A DNA stretch of 64,000 nucleotides from Limnohabitans sp. JirII-31 (lineage in GTDB: Bacteria; Pseudomonadota; Gammaproteobacteria; Burkholderiales; Burkholderiaceae_C). The notes below the pieces were generated by a model that did not search any database, was not told the DNA's origin, and was given only the letters and a program-made list of their open reading frames with translations. Below, piece after piece: positions 41,226 through 50,173 of this stretch; the stretch's first letter is position 1; each line of letters begins with the position of its first letter. The position numbers and the translations under genes are program-made. The stretch is taken from positions 124,001-188,000 of the forward strand of contig NZ_NESA01000005.1 of assembly GCF_002778315.1 (NCBI RefSeq), in the 5' to 3' direction.

Positions 41226-42320
41226 ATGCCCCGCCCGATACAAGCCATCGTTCACACCCAAGCCCTTCGTCACAACTTGCAGCAAGTCCGTACGGCAGCA
41301 CCCGATGCACGGGTTTGGGCGGTGGTCAAAGCCAATGCGTATGGCCACGGCATTGAGCATGTTTTTGAGGGGCTGCGAGGCGCGGATGGCTTTGCCTTGT
41401 TGGACTTGGACGAGGCCCAACGCGTGCGTACTTTGGGCTGGCGTGGTCCGGTGTTGCTGCTGGAAGGCGTCTTTGAAGCCCGCGATTTAGAACTTTGTTC
41501 GCGTTTGGACCTGTGGCACACGGTGCATTGCGACGAACAAATCGACATGCTCAGCCGTCATAAAACGCAGGTGCCGCACAGGGTCTTTCTCAAAATGAAC
41601 AGTGGCATGAACCGCTTGGGCTTTAAACCACAAAGTTTTCGCTCAGCATGGAATCGTTTGAACCAACTGCCGCAAGTGGATGAAATTTCTCTCGTCACCC
41701 ACTTCAGCGATGCCGATGGCCCGCGAGGCGTGGCCGAACAAATGGCCGTGTTTGCCCGCACCACCCAAGACTTGCCGGGTGAGCGCAGCACCGCCAACAG
41801 CGCCGCGTCGCTGCGCCATGCACAAGCGCCTGAAGTGGCCGCCGATTGGGTGCGTCCTGGCATTGCGTTGTACGGCAGCGCCCCCGACTTTCCTGAGCAT
41901 GACCTGGCGCATTGGCATCTACAGCCGACGCTGAGTTTGCGCAGCCAAATCATTGCGGTGCAAGAGCTGCAAGCAGGCGACAGCGTGGGCTATGGCTCGT
42001 TGTTTCGCGCCGAAGCGCCCTTGCGCATGGGGGTGGTGGCATGTGGCTATGCCGATGGATACCCGCGCCATTGCCTCACGGGCACACCGGTCTTGGTCCA
42101 TGGGGTGCGCACCCGCACCTTGGGGCGCGTGAGCATGGACATGCTCGCGGTTGACCTCACGCCTTGTCCCCAGGCCGGTTATGGCAGCGAAGTCACCTTG
42201 TGGGGGCGTGCCTCCAATGGCGCCGTGCTGCCCATCGACGAGGTGGCCCATGCCGCAGGCACGGTGGGTTACGAGCTGATGTGCGCTGTCAGCGCGCGCG
42301 TTGGTTTTCAAGTCGACTGA
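41226..42320 (+). CDS. alr: Alanine racemase
   Basis: A 364-residue PLP enzyme that interconverts L- and D-alanine for peptidoglycan. The PLP lysine is in [17 protein letters not shown] (about residue 36). Other marks are [47 protein letters not shown] and the second-base tyrosine in [16 protein letters not shown]. The C-terminal domain has [13 protein letters not shown] and [15 protein letters not shown] chose the ATG at 41226; a TTG two codons earlier is possible. The next gene, an EamA permease, follows after nine bases. Among the two alr types this fits the constitutive biosynthetic form, though DadX cannot be excluded. Confidence 0.95.
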   Translation: MPRPIQAIVHTQALRHNLQQVRTAAPDARVWAVVKANAYGHGIEHVFEGLRGADGFALLDLDEAQRVRTLGWRGPVLLLEGVFEARDLELCSRLDLWHTVHCDEQIDMLSRHKTQVPHRVFLKMNSGMNRLGFKPQSFRSAWNRLNQLPQVDEISLVTHFSDADGPRGVAEQMAVFARTTQDLPGERSTANSAASLRHAQAPEVAADWVRPGIALYGSAPDFPEHDLAHWHLQPTLSLRSQIIAVQELQAGDSVGYGSLFRAEAPLRMGVVACGYADGYPRHCLTGTPVLVHGVRTRTLGRVSMDMLAVDLTPCPQAGYGSEVTLWGRASNGAVLPIDEVAHAAGTVGYELMCAVSARVGFQVD

Positions 42321-42329
42321 GTCACGCAC

Positions 42330-43205
42330 GTGCCGCTGCGTCACCTGCTGCTTGCCTTGCTGCTGATGGTGGTGTGGGGCAGCAACTTTGTGGTGGTCAA
42401 AACCACGCTCCATCAACTGCCCCCTTTGCTCATGGCCGCCTTGCGCTTTGCGTTGGCGGCATTTCCGGCCTTGCTGTGGTTACCTCGACCTGCGGTGGAT
42501 TGGCGCAATGTGGCGGCCTATGGCTTTTTGATTGGTGTGGTCCAGTTTTCTTGCCTCTACACCGCGATCCAAGGGCACATCACGCCGGGGCTGGCGTCTT
42601 TGGTGGTCCAGACCCAAGCGTTCTTCACCACCGGTTTAGCCATGTACTTTTTGCGTGAGCGCGTTCAAGCCTTCCAGTGGGGGGCCTTGTGCTTGGCCAT
42701 GTGTGGTTTGGGGCTGATTGCTTGGCACACCGATGGCGACACGTCGCTGTTGGGCCTGGTGCTTGTGTTGACGGCGGCGCTGGGCTGGTCGTCGGGCACT
42801 CTGGTGTGCAAACAAGCCGGTGGTGTGAACCTGTTGAGCTATGTGGTGTGGTCCAGCGTGTGGGCCACGTTTCCTTTGCTCGGCTTGTCCTTGGTGTTTG
42901 AAGGCTGGCCTGCCATTCAAGAAGCACTGCAACAGGCGCACGCCCTCACCTGGGCGGGCGTGGCGTGGCAGGCCTGGGCCAATACCTTGTTTGGCTACGC
43001 CGTGTGGGGCTGGTTGATGGCCCGTCATCCGGCAGCCACCGTAGCGCCTTTGTCCTTGCTGGTGCCCGTGTTTGGCATGGCTTCTTCGGCGCTCTTATTG
43101 GGCGAGCCCTTACCGGGCTGGAAGCTGGGTGCCGCCGCCTTGGTGATGGCAGGCTTGGCGCTCAACGTGTTGTGGCCGCGCTGGCGCGCCCGTCACGCAG
43201 GGTAA
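42330..43205 (+). CDS. EamA/DMT family permease
   Basis: A 291-residue ten-helix DMT permease (RhaT/EamA type). Repeat one starts LLLALLLMVVWGSNFVVVKT and has RFALAAFPALLWL; repeat two includes LVLVLTAALGWSSGTLVCKQ and GYAVWGWLMARHPAATVAPL. The end has GEPLPGWKLGAAALVMAGLA. It resembles EamA, the O-acetylserine/cysteine exporter of E. coli, in length and layout, but the substrate is not proven. The start is a GTG nine bases after the alr stop. It ends inside the convergent panE-like gene by 13 bases. It is a different subfamily from the permease at 38919. Confidence 0.9.
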   Translation: MPLRHLLLALLLMVVWGSNFVVVKTTLHQLPPLLMAALRFALAAFPALLWLPRPAVDWRNVAAYGFLIGVVQFSCLYTAIQGHITPGLASLVVQTQAFFTTGLAMYFLRERVQAFQWGALCLAMCGLGLIAWHTDGDTSLLGLVLVLTAALGWSSGTLVCKQAGGVNLLSYVVWSSVWATFPLLGLSLVFEGWPAIQEALQQAHALTWAGVAWQAWANTLFGYAVWGWLMARHPAATVAPLSLLVPVFGMASSALLLGEPLPGWKLGAAALVMAGLALNVLWPRWRARHAG

Positions 43206-44185
43206 AGCCCCAAGCCTTGCGCTTGCAAACGTGCCAAACCCATCAGGGCATCGGTGAAGGGTGTTGTCACGCCGGTGATCTGCCCCAGCTCGCGCACCGC
43301 ACCCACCAGTGCATCCAGCTCCACCGCGCGGTGTGCTTGCACGTCTTGCAACATCGAGGTTTTGAAAGCGCCGAGCTTGCGTGTCACCGCGTGCCGATCT
43401 TCGGGCTCTTGTGCAATGGCCAAGCCGATCCGCGTGCCAATCTCTTTGGCTTCCAGCATCACGCTGGAAATAAAGCTGCGCACCAGCGGGTCGTCCATGA
43501 TCTTGTCGGTCGTGGCACCGGTCAGCGCACTGATCGGGTTCACGCTCATATTGCCCCACAGCTTGTACCAAACGTCTTTTTGAATCTGCGGCGACAGCGT
43601 GGCGTCAAACCCCGCTTGGGCCAGCAGCGCTTGCAAGGCCTGGCCTCGCTCGCTCAGCGCACCGCAGGGCTCGCCCACGATCAAGCCGTTGCCAAAGTGG
43701 TGAGCGATCTCGCCGGGAGAACGCAAAGAACAACTCGCGTGCACCACGCCCCCCAGCACGTGTTGGGCAGGAATGGCGCGTGCAATGCTGCCGTCGGCGT
43801 CAACACTCACCAAGGGCGTGTTGGCATAGTCGCCACCGAACTGTTGCAAGAACCACCAAGGCACGCCATTCATCGCCGTCAGCACCACCGTGTACGGACC
43901 GATCAGCGGGGCGATGTGGCGCGCCACATCGTGCAATGCGGGGGCCTTGACGGCGATCACCACCAGGTCTTGCACCCCCAGATCGGCCGGTTGCGCGCTG
44001 GCGCGCACAGGCACCGCATGGCTCACCCCGCCGCTGTGCAGACGCAGGCCATGCGCTTGCAAGGCGCTCAGCGTGTGACCGCGTGCCACCACCGACAGCT
44101 GCACGCCGGGCAATTGCCCCACGCGCGCGCCAACCCAGCCGCCAATGGCACCTGCGCCGTAGATGCACACCTTGGAAAACATCAT
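43193..44185 (-). CDS. 2-dehydropantoate 2-reductase family protein
   Basis: A 330-residue NADPH-dependent reductase of the PanE/ApbA type. The nucleotide motif GAGAIGGWVGARV is at residues 10-22. Family positions include LVVIAVKAPALHDVARHIA, AMNGVPWWFLQQF, IQKDVWYKLWGNMSVNPIS (the catalytic lysine region) and the C-terminal EIGTRIGLAIAQEPEDR. PanE makes pantoate for coenzyme A, but many paralogues act on other 2-oxo acids. Here it is the last gene of the homoprotocatechuate operon, translationally coupled to the class II aldolase by ATGA, so a catabolic 2-oxo acid is plausible. I leave the symbol blank for that reason. Confidence 0.88.
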   Translation of the reverse strand: MMFSKVCIYGAGAIGGWVGARVGQLPGVQLSVVARGHTLSALQAHGLRLHSGGVSHAVPVRASAQPADLGVQDLVVIAVKAPALHDVARHIAPLIGPYTVVLTAMNGVPWWFLQQFGGDYANTPLVSVDADGSIARAIPAQHVLGGVVHASCSLRSPGEIAHHFGNGLIVGEPCGALSERGQALQALLAQAGFDATLSPQIQKDVWYKLWGNMSVNPISALTGATTDKIMDDPLVRSFISSVMLEAKEIGTRIGLAIAQEPEDRHAVTRKLGAFKTSMLQDVQAHRAVELDALVGAVRELGQITGVTTPFTDALMGLARLQAQGLGLYPA

Positions 44186-44940
44186 TGCCGGTACCCCATG
44201 TCGATGCGGTCCACCTGACGCACCAGGGCCTCAAACACATCCACCCCTGCGCCCCCGTGCTGGTTGTCGAATTGCAGCGAGTCGCGGGTGCACCTGGCGG
44301 CAATGGCTTCGGGCACGGCAATGGGCGTGCCCATGCTCAGCGTGGCGAGTTGAATTTCGCAGGCGCGTTGCAGCGTCCACAAAATCGCAAAGGTTTCGGG
44401 CACCGTGCGCCCCCAAGCCAACAGGCCATGGTTGCGCAAAATCACAGCTTGCTTGTGGCCAATGCTGTGCAGCACGCGTGGGCCTTCGTCGGCGTGGATG
44501 GTGATGCCTTCAAAGTCGTGGTACGCCACCATGTCGTGCAACTGCGCCGAATAAAAATTGCTTTGCGACAGCCCGCCTTGCAAGCTGGACACAGCCACCC
44601 CGGCGGTGGTGTGGGTGTGCATCACGCAATGCGCGCCGTCTATGCCGCCATGCAAGGTGGCATGCACCACAAAGCCTGCGGGGTTGATGCGGTGCGCGGA
44701 ACCGTCCAGCACCTCGCCTTGTAGGTTGATCTTCACCAAGTTGCTGGCCGTGACCTCGCTGTAGTGCAGGCCGAATGGGTTGATCAAAAACTGCTTGTCG
44801 TCACCGCTCACGCTGTGCGGCAGGCGCACCGTGAGGTGGTTGTAAATCATCTCGGTCCAGCCCAGCATGGCGAACACGCGGTAGCAAGCCGCCAGCTCAA
44901 CACGGGTGGCCCATTCGTCGGGGTGAAAACGGTGGCTCAT
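44182..44940 (-). CDS. Class II aldolase/adducin family protein
   Basis: A 252-residue protein of the class II aldolase fold (FucA/RhaD/adducin). The zinc histidines are in CVMHTHTTAGVAVSSLQGGL (about 105-125), with a third in AVILRNHGLLAWGRTVPETF. The start WATRVELAACYRVFAMLG leads to MIYNHLTVRLP. It lies between the HpaI aldolase gene and the panE-like gene in the hpa operon. Members of this family cleave or epimerise short sugar phosphates, and some act on hydroxy-oxo acids. A close paralogue is encoded at 55009. Its role here may be in processing a meta-cleavage product, but that is inference. Confidence 0.9.
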   Translation of the reverse strand: MSHRFHPDEWATRVELAACYRVFAMLGWTEMIYNHLTVRLPHSVSGDDKQFLINPFGLHYSEVTASNLVKINLQGEVLDGSAHRINPAGFVVHATLHGGIDGAHCVMHTHTTAGVAVSSLQGGLSQSNFYSAQLHDMVAYHDFEGITIHADEGPRVLHSIGHKQAVILRNHGLLAWGRTVPETFAILWTLQRACEIQLATLSMGTPIAVPEAIAARCTRDSLQFDNQHGGAGVDVFEALVRQVDRIDMGYRQ

Positions 44941-44950
44941 GGCGTCTGGC

Positions 44951-45769
44951 TCAGTAGACCTGGCCTTTGGTTGTGGCAGGTGCGGCGGTTAAGCCTTCTT
45001 TGTATTTGGCGGCCAAGGCTGAGGTTTGGCGCGACAAGATCATGCTGTCCACGCCCACCGCCACAAACAAGGCACCGAGGGCCAGATACTGGCGCGCCAA
45101 GGTTTCGTCGCCCATCAAGATGCCGGGCGCTTTGCCCGCTTTTCGAATGCGTGCCATCGCGTCCACGATGGCCGCTTGCACTTCGGGGTGGGTTTGGTTG
45201 CCGATGTGCCCCATCGAGGCCGACAAATCGGCGGGCCCGATGAACACCCCATCCACGCCTGGTGTGGCGGCAATCGCGTCGAGGTTCTTGAGTGCTTCAC
45301 GCGTTTCGGCCTGCACCAGCACGCACACTTGTGCATTGGCTTCTTTGCCGTAGTTGGGATAGCGCCCCCAGCGCGAGGCACGCGTGCCTGCCATGCCACG
45401 GATGCCACCTTGGCCATCGTCTTGCGGGTAGCGGCTGGCTTGCACAATCGCGGCCGCTTGTTCTGCGGTGTCCACCATCGGCACCAGCAAGGTGGTCGCG
45501 CCCAAGTCCAGCACTTGCTTGATCAAGGCCGGGTCGTGGTGCGGAATGCGCACCACTGGGTGCGAGTTGGGGTAAGCCGCCACGGTTTGCAACTGGGCCA
45601 AGAGGGTGGTCAAGTCGTTGGGGCCGTGCTCGCCGTCGATCACCAGCCAGTCAAAACCGGCCCCCGCACAGATGTCGGTGGTCACGGCATTGCCCAGGCC
45701 CATCCACAAACCAATTTGGGCTTGCTGTTGGTGGAGCGCTTGTTTGAAAAGGTTGACAGGTGTTTGCAT
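44951..45769 (-). CDS. hpaI: 4-hydroxy-2-oxoheptanedioate aldolase (HpaI/HpcH)
   Basis: A 272-residue class II pyruvate aldolase that splits 4-hydroxy-2-oxoheptanedioate to pyruvate and succinate semialdehyde. Marks are [35 protein letters not shown] (base region), [37 protein letters not shown] and the metal Glu/Asp in [16 protein letters not shown] and [17 protein letters not shown]. It is the final enzyme of homoprotocatechuate degradation and sits in the hpa operon. The gap of 52 bases before it, after hpaF, is where hpaH is found in E. coli; there is no hydratase gene here. Confidence 0.93.
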   Translation of the reverse strand: MQTPVNLFKQALHQQQAQIGLWMGLGNAVTTDICAGAGFDWLVIDGEHGPNDLTTLLAQLQTVAAYPNSHPVVRIPHHDPALIKQVLDLGATTLLVPMVDTAEQAAAIVQASRYPQDDGQGGIRGMAGTRASRWGRYPNYGKEANAQVCVLVQAETREALKNLDAIAATPGVDGVFIGPADLSASMGHIGNQTHPEVQAAIVDAMARIRKAGKAPGILMGDETLARQYLALGALFVAVGVDSMILSRQTSALAAKYKEGLTAAPATTKGQVY

Positions 45770-45821
45770 GGCAGTGTGGTGGGTTGAAAAAAAAAGAAAG
45801 TGTGTGCGTCTTTGAGTTCAC

Positions 45822-46229
45822 TCAGGTGGGCGCGGTGAACAGGGGGTGGAGGTTACCGAAACGCCCATCAAACACGGGCAAGCCCACATCGATTTGCAAG
45901 GTGATGCCCACATGGCGACGCGTCAACAGGTCGGCCAAGTGGGCGCGTGCGGTGGCCATCAAGCGTTGCCCCGCATCTTGTTGCGTGGCCTCGCTGCGGC
46001 CCTTGCCCATGCGCAAATTCAGATAGACAAAGCCGTGGTCGCCACTGCCGTCAGCCACGGCGTAATGCGCCGCTGGGTAGGCGAACACACGCACGCCACC
46101 GGTGGGGAACACCTGTTCACCCGCTTCGTCACGCACCGTGAGCATGGTGTCGGCCAAGCGGCGGCACAGCTGCGTCATGTCGGTGTCGTGGTCGAGTTGG
46201 CCGCTGTAGAGGATGACGAGGTGTGGCAT
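45822..46229 (-). CDS. hpaF: 5-carboxymethyl-2-hydroxymuconate isomerase
   Basis: A 135-residue tautomerase-fold isomerase of the homoprotocatechuate pathway. After removal of Met the N-terminal proline (MPHLVILYSGQLDHDTD) is the catalytic base. Other family parts are TGGVRVFAYPAAHYAVADGS and HGFVYLNLRMGKGRSEATQQ. I chose the ATG at 46229 because it provides the essential Pro next to Met; the longer frame upstream does not. It converts 5-carboxymethyl-2-hydroxymuconate to 5-oxopent-3-ene-1,2,5-tricarboxylate. The position after hpaD and before hpaI is as expected. Confidence 0.92.
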   Translation of the reverse strand: MPHLVILYSGQLDHDTDMTQLCRRLADTMLTVRDEAGEQVFPTGGVRVFAYPAAHYAVADGSGDHGFVYLNLRMGKGRSEATQQDAGQRLMATARAHLADLLTRRHVGITLQIDVGLPVFDGRFGNLHPLFTAPT

Positions 46230-46255
46230 GGGGGTGTCAACAAAGAGCTTGGATC

Positions 46256-47179
46256 TTACAAACGGCCAAACGCTTGGTAGGCAGTGGCCGCGCTGGCTTG
46301 TGCGGCAGGGATGTGTGAGCCGTCTTGGGGCGTGACAGGAAACACGGCATTGATTTGCCCGGTGCCCGAAGCGCCAAAGTATGGCGTGATGATTTCGGCA
46401 CTGCCGTCGTAGCCCGACCAACCCAAGGCACCCAACAGCATGGCGGTGTCATGCATGAAACCTTCGCCATGGCCTTTGCTCGCGTACTCGGGCAGCATCT
46501 CGCAAAACGCCGCCCATTCGCCCATCTGCCACATGCGGATGACTTGCGCGTCGAGCTTTTCCAACAACGGACTCCAGACCTTGAAGGCAAATTCAGGCGC
46601 CAAGCCGTTTTGTGCAAAGCGGTGGCTCAGCGAGCCACTGGCCAAAAACGCCACCCGTCCGTCGTAGTGTTGTTCGATCGCTTGGCGCATGGCCCAGCCT
46701 AGGCGCGCGCTGTCATTCAGGTAATGCGCCATGCACAGGGCCGACACCGACACCACCTTGAAGTGCTGGTCGGCATTCATGTAGCGCAGCGGCACCAGCG
46801 TGCCGTACTCGGGCGACAAGGTGGTGGCGTCGTGCGCCAGCGTTTCCACGCCGTACTCGTTGCACACGCGTGCCAGCAGTTGCCCGAGTGCTGGGTTGCC
46901 GGGCGACTCAAAATCCATGTTGCGGATGAAGTGCGGCAACTCGTTGCTGGTGTAGCTGCCTTTGAAATGCGCGGCGCAGTTGATGTGGTAGTTCGCATTC
47001 ACCAGCCAGTGGGTGTCAAACACCACCAAGGTGTCCACACCCAGAGCCCGGCACCGGCGGCTGATCTCTTGGTGCCCCGCAATGGCGTCTTGGCGCGTGC
47101 CGTGGCGCGGGCCCGGCAACTCGCTCAGGTACATGCTGGGCACGTGGGTGATCTTGGCGGCGAGGGCGAGCTGTCCCAT
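46256..47179 (-). CDS. hpaD: 3,4-dihydroxyphenylacetate 2,3-dioxygenase (LigB-type)
   Basis: A 307-residue extradiol dioxygenase that opens the ring of homoprotocatechuate. Class III (LigB superfamily) features are the early ALAAKITHVPSMYLSELPGP, TLVVFDTHWLVNANYHI (iron-ligand histidine region), VAFLASGSLSHRFAQ and the C-terminal MLLGALGWSGYDGSAEIITP. I chose the ATG at 47179, which shares one base with the stop of hpaE (TGATG). The frame continues upstream but only inside hpaE. The ring-cleaving step links the unseen 4-hydroxyphenylacetate hydroxylase to HpaE. Confidence 0.92.
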   Translation of the reverse strand: MGQLALAAKITHVPSMYLSELPGPRHGTRQDAIAGHQEISRRCRALGVDTLVVFDTHWLVNANYHINCAAHFKGSYTSNELPHFIRNMDFESPGNPALGQLLARVCNEYGVETLAHDATTLSPEYGTLVPLRYMNADQHFKVVSVSALCMAHYLNDSARLGWAMRQAIEQHYDGRVAFLASGSLSHRFAQNGLAPEFAFKVWSPLLEKLDAQVIRMWQMGEWAAFCEMLPEYASKGHGEGFMHDTAMLLGALGWSGYDGSAEIITPYFGASGTGQINAVFPVTPQDGSHIPAAQASAATAYQAFGRL

Positions 47180-48651
47180 CACACGCCCCAATGTGGAATG
47201 TGGTGGCTGCCCATCGACACCGCCACGTTTTTGGGTTCGCAAAACACCTCGTAACTCCAGGTGCCGCCTTCGCGCCCGGTGCCACTGGCCTTGGTGCCAC
47301 CAAAGGGCTGGCGCAAGTCGCGCACGTTTTGGCTGTTCACAAAGCACATGCCCGCTTCCACCGCAGCGGCCACGCGGTGGGCGCGGCCAATGTTCTCGGT
47401 CCACACATAGCTGCTCAAGCCGTAGGCGATGTCGTTGGCCAGGGCAATGGCGTGGGCTTCGTCCTTGAACGGAATCAGGCAGGCCACGGGACCAAAAATT
47501 TCGTCTTGCGCGATCTTCATGCGGTTGTCCACATCGGCAAACACCGTGGGCCACACATAGTTGCCGCGTGCCACGTGGGCCGGCAGCGCGGGGGCATACG
47601 AGGGTCGGTCGAGTCCGCCGCAGAGCAGCGTGGCGCCTTCTTTGGGACCGAGGTCGATGTAGCTGCGCACCTTGGCCAAATGGGCCTGGCTGATCATCGG
47701 GCCCACCACGGTGGCTTCATCGAGTGGGTCACCCACGCGGATGCGCTTGGCGCGTTCGGTGAACTTGGCCACAAAGTCGGCGTAGATGCTTTGCTGCACC
47801 AGGATGCGGCTGCCCGCCGTGCAGCGCTCGCCGTTGTTCGAGAAAATCATGAACACGGCCGCGTCCATGGCGCGCTCCAAGTCGGCGTCTTCAAACACCA
47901 CAAAGGGCGACTTGCCACCCAGCTCCATGCTGAACTTTTTCAGGCCTGCGGTTTGCACAATGCGGTTGCCGGTGGCGGTCGATCCGGTGAACGAAATGGC
48001 GCGCACATCGGGGTGTGCCACCAGCGGTTCACCCGCGTCTTTGCCGTAGCCGTGGACCAAGTTCAGCACGCCCGGTGGCACACCGGCTTCCAGCGCCAAC
48101 TCGCCCAAGCGCGCGGCGCTCAAGGGCGACAGCTCGCTCATCTTGAGCACCGCCGTGTTGCCAAACGCCAAGCAGGGTGCCACCTTCCAGGTGGCGGTCA
48201 TGAAGGGCACGTTCCACGGGCTGATCAATGCGCACACGCCCACCGGGTGAAACAGCGTGTAGTTCAGGTGGGTGGGGGTGGGGTAGGTGTGGCCATCGAC
48301 GCGCGTGCACATCTCGGCAAAGTACGAAAAGTTGTCGGCTGCACGCGGCACCAGTTGCTTGCCAGTTTGGGCAATCACTTGGCCGCAGTCTTGGGTTTCG
48401 GTGCGGGCAATCTCGGGCACGTGCTGGGTGATCAGCTCGCCCAAGCGACGCATCACCTTGGCGCGTTCGGGGGCGGGCGTGTTGGCCCATTTGGGAAACG
48501 CGGCTTTGGCGGCGGCCACCGCAGCGTTGACTTCGGCCTCGCCCCCGCTGGCCACTTCGGCCAACACCTCTTGGGTCGCGGGGTTGATGGTTTCAAAGCG
48601 CGGGCCGTGGCTCACCGATTGGCCGTTGATGAGGTGGTCGATGGTCTGCAT
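47179..48651 (-). CDS. hpaE: 5-carboxymethyl-2-hydroxymuconate semialdehyde dehydrogenase
   Basis: A 490-residue NAD-dependent aldehyde dehydrogenase. The catalytic Glu is in FSMELGGKSPFVVFEDADLE (about 258) and the nucleophile Cys in SNNGERCTAGSRILVQ (about 292). The cofactor part has ISPWNVPFMTATWKVAPCLA and SFTGSTATGNRIVQTAG. It ends with SYEVFCEPKNVAVSMGSHH, typical of HpaE/BetB-like enzymes. I chose the ATG at 48651, six bases after GGAG; a TTG four codons upstream overlaps that site. It oxidises the ring-cleavage product of HpaD. It lies 22 bases after hpaG2. Confidence 0.94.
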   Translation of the reverse strand: MQTIDHLINGQSVSHGPRFETINPATQEVLAEVASGGEAEVNAAVAAAKAAFPKWANTPAPERAKVMRRLGELITQHVPEIARTETQDCGQVIAQTGKQLVPRAADNFSYFAEMCTRVDGHTYPTPTHLNYTLFHPVGVCALISPWNVPFMTATWKVAPCLAFGNTAVLKMSELSPLSAARLGELALEAGVPPGVLNLVHGYGKDAGEPLVAHPDVRAISFTGSTATGNRIVQTAGLKKFSMELGGKSPFVVFEDADLERAMDAAVFMIFSNNGERCTAGSRILVQQSIYADFVAKFTERAKRIRVGDPLDEATVVGPMISQAHLAKVRSYIDLGPKEGATLLCGGLDRPSYAPALPAHVARGNYVWPTVFADVDNRMKIAQDEIFGPVACLIPFKDEAHAIALANDIAYGLSSYVWTENIGRAHRVAAAVEAGMCFVNSQNVRDLRQPFGGTKASGTGREGGTWSYEVFCEPKNVAVSMGSHHIPHWGV

Positions 48652-48673
48652 AGCGGTCTCCAAAAGTGGGGGG

Positions 48674-49453
48674 TTACAGGCGCGCCGGGGCGGCTGCGAT
48701 GGTGTTGGTGAGCGAGCCCACGCCCTCGATCTCGGTCACGACCACATCGCCCGGCTGGCAGTCCACCACGCCGTCGGGGGTGCCGGTCAAGATCAGGTCG
48801 CCGGGGTAGAGCGTCATGAACTCGCTGAGGTACTCGATCAAGGTGGGCACATCAAAAATCATGTCGCGGGTGTTGCCGCTTTGTGTGACCTGGCCATTCA
48901 CTGTGGTTTGCAGCGCCAAATTCGACGGGTCGCCATAGGTTCGGTGCAGCGACGCCGCGTCTACCAACCAGGGGCCCAGGGGGGTGCAGGTGTCACGGTT
49001 TTTCACCCGCATGTTGGGGCGGTACCAGTTCTCTAAGTAGTCGCGGATGGCGTAGTCGTTGGCCACGCTGTAGCCACCCACAAAGTCGTAGGCATCGCTG
49101 CGGCGCACCCGCTTGGCGGTTTTGCCGATCACCACCGCCAATTCGCACTCGTAGTGCATGAACCTCACCTCGTTCGGGCGCAGCGTGTGTTCGTGGTGAC
49201 CGATCAAGCCGCCTTCGCCTTTGACAAACACCAAGGGCTCTTTGGGCGGCTCTTTGAAGGCCAGCTCTTTGGCGTGGTCGGCATAGTTCAAGCCCAGTGC
49301 CAGCACCGTGCGCGGGCGCGCCACCGGGGCCAAGGGCGGCAGCCAACGCACGGCGTCAAAGGCGACAGACCGTCCATCGTCCAGCAGCAGTTGGCCGTCG
49401 CGCTCGGTCGCGTCGTGGGTCTGGTGTTGGTAGATCACGCGTGCGTGTTTCAT
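48674..49453 (-). CDS. hpaG2: Fumarylacetoacetate hydrolase family isomerase/decarboxylase, HpaG C-terminal half type
   Basis: A 259-residue FAH-fold enzyme. Metal-binding acids are in MHYECELAVVIGKTAKRV (E-x-E) and, further on, the Asp in GGYSVANDYAIRDY. Other marks are LALGLNYADHAKE, PLGPWLVDAASL and YPGDLILTGTPDGVVD. In E. coli one fused HpaG protein carries two such domains with decarboxylase and isomerase activity; here the two halves are separate genes overlapping by ATGA. It decarboxylates 5-oxopent-3-ene-1,2,5-tricarboxylate and isomerises the product. Confidence 0.9.
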   Translation of the reverse strand: MKHARVIYQHQTHDATERDGQLLLDDGRSVAFDAVRWLPPLAPVARPRTVLALGLNYADHAKELAFKEPPKEPLVFVKGEGGLIGHHEHTLRPNEVRFMHYECELAVVIGKTAKRVRRSDAYDFVGGYSVANDYAIRDYLENWYRPNMRVKNRDTCTPLGPWLVDAASLHRTYGDPSNLALQTTVNGQVTQSGNTRDMIFDVPTLIEYLSEFMTLYPGDLILTGTPDGVVDCQPGDVVVTEIEGVGSLTNTIAAAPARL

Positions 49454-50139
49454 GCCACAGCTCCCATCAAATGGTTACGCAAGACGCCTAAGCCTGGCAC
49501 GCCGGGTGCATGAATTTCCACCACGTCGCCCACCACGGCATGCGGGCGTTGTCCGGCCTCGGCGCCGTCATGGCAAACGTCCAAGCCCAACATCAATACA
49601 TCGCCGGGTCGCAAGGTCATGAACTCATTCACATCCGCCAACAGCTGGGGCAACAGGCGGCGCATCTGGCCGAGCTGCACCGTTTGACGCAGCGTGCCGT
49701 TGATGCGCACTTCCAGCGTGATGGCGTTGGGGTCTGGCAAGTCGGCAGCGGGCAGCAGCTGCGCGCCAATTCCCAAAAATCCATCGATGCATTTGTATTT
49801 CACGGGCGGGCGGTAAAAGCCTTGCTCGGCCACGCTGTGCGGCACCGACAGGTCGTTGAGCAACACATAGCCGCGCAGCGCGCCTTGTTCGCTCAGCACC
49901 GCCCCCAGGGTGGCGCCGATCTCCACCTCAGAAAGGTGCGAAGGCACCGCGATGGCATGTTCGCTCAAGGTCCAGGTGTTGGCCGTCTTGATGTAGAGCA
50001 CCGGCGCTTTGGGCGGCGCTTGGTAGGGCGCGCTGCTCATCAGCGGTGCGGCCACTTGCCATTCAGCCTGGCTGTTGAGCAAAACGCCGTAGACCATGCC
50101 ATGAATGGGCAGGTCGGGTGAGGGGATGTGGGCGGTCAT
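49450..50139 (-). CDS. hpaG1: Fumarylacetoacetate hydrolase family isomerase/decarboxylase, HpaG N-terminal half type
   Basis: A 229-residue FAH-fold protein, the partner of the next gene. It has the N-terminal VYGVLLNSQAEWQVAAPLM, then APVLYIKTANTWTLSEHAIA, EVEIGATLGAVLSEQG and LNDLSVPHSVAEQGFYRPP. The end includes LRPGDVLMLGLDVCHDGAEA, where typical members read GTP. It corresponds to the first half of fused HpaG. The first gene of the catabolic operon after hpaR, with a gap of 34 bases to the regulator. A role as decarboxylase subunit is based on homology. Confidence 0.88.
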   Translation of the reverse strand: MTAHIPSPDLPIHGMVYGVLLNSQAEWQVAAPLMSSAPYQAPPKAPVLYIKTANTWTLSEHAIAVPSHLSEVEIGATLGAVLSEQGALRGYVLLNDLSVPHSVAEQGFYRPPVKYKCIDGFLGIGAQLLPAADLPDPNAITLEVRINGTLRQTVQLGQMRRLLPQLLADVNEFMTLRPGDVLMLGLDVCHDGAEAGQRPHAVVGDVVEIHAPGVPGLGVLRNHLMGAVA

Positions 50140-50173
50140 AGGTTTGAGGTGTGAAGGGTTGGCGGCGTTGCGT

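Noticed and set aside
47191..48711. Long rightward open frame (about 500 codons) opposite hpaE
   Set aside because: It is the antisense of an aldehyde dehydrogenase with all catalytic motifs. Its translation has no recognisable motif and is rich in His, Gly and Ala, as expected from GC-rich antisense frames.
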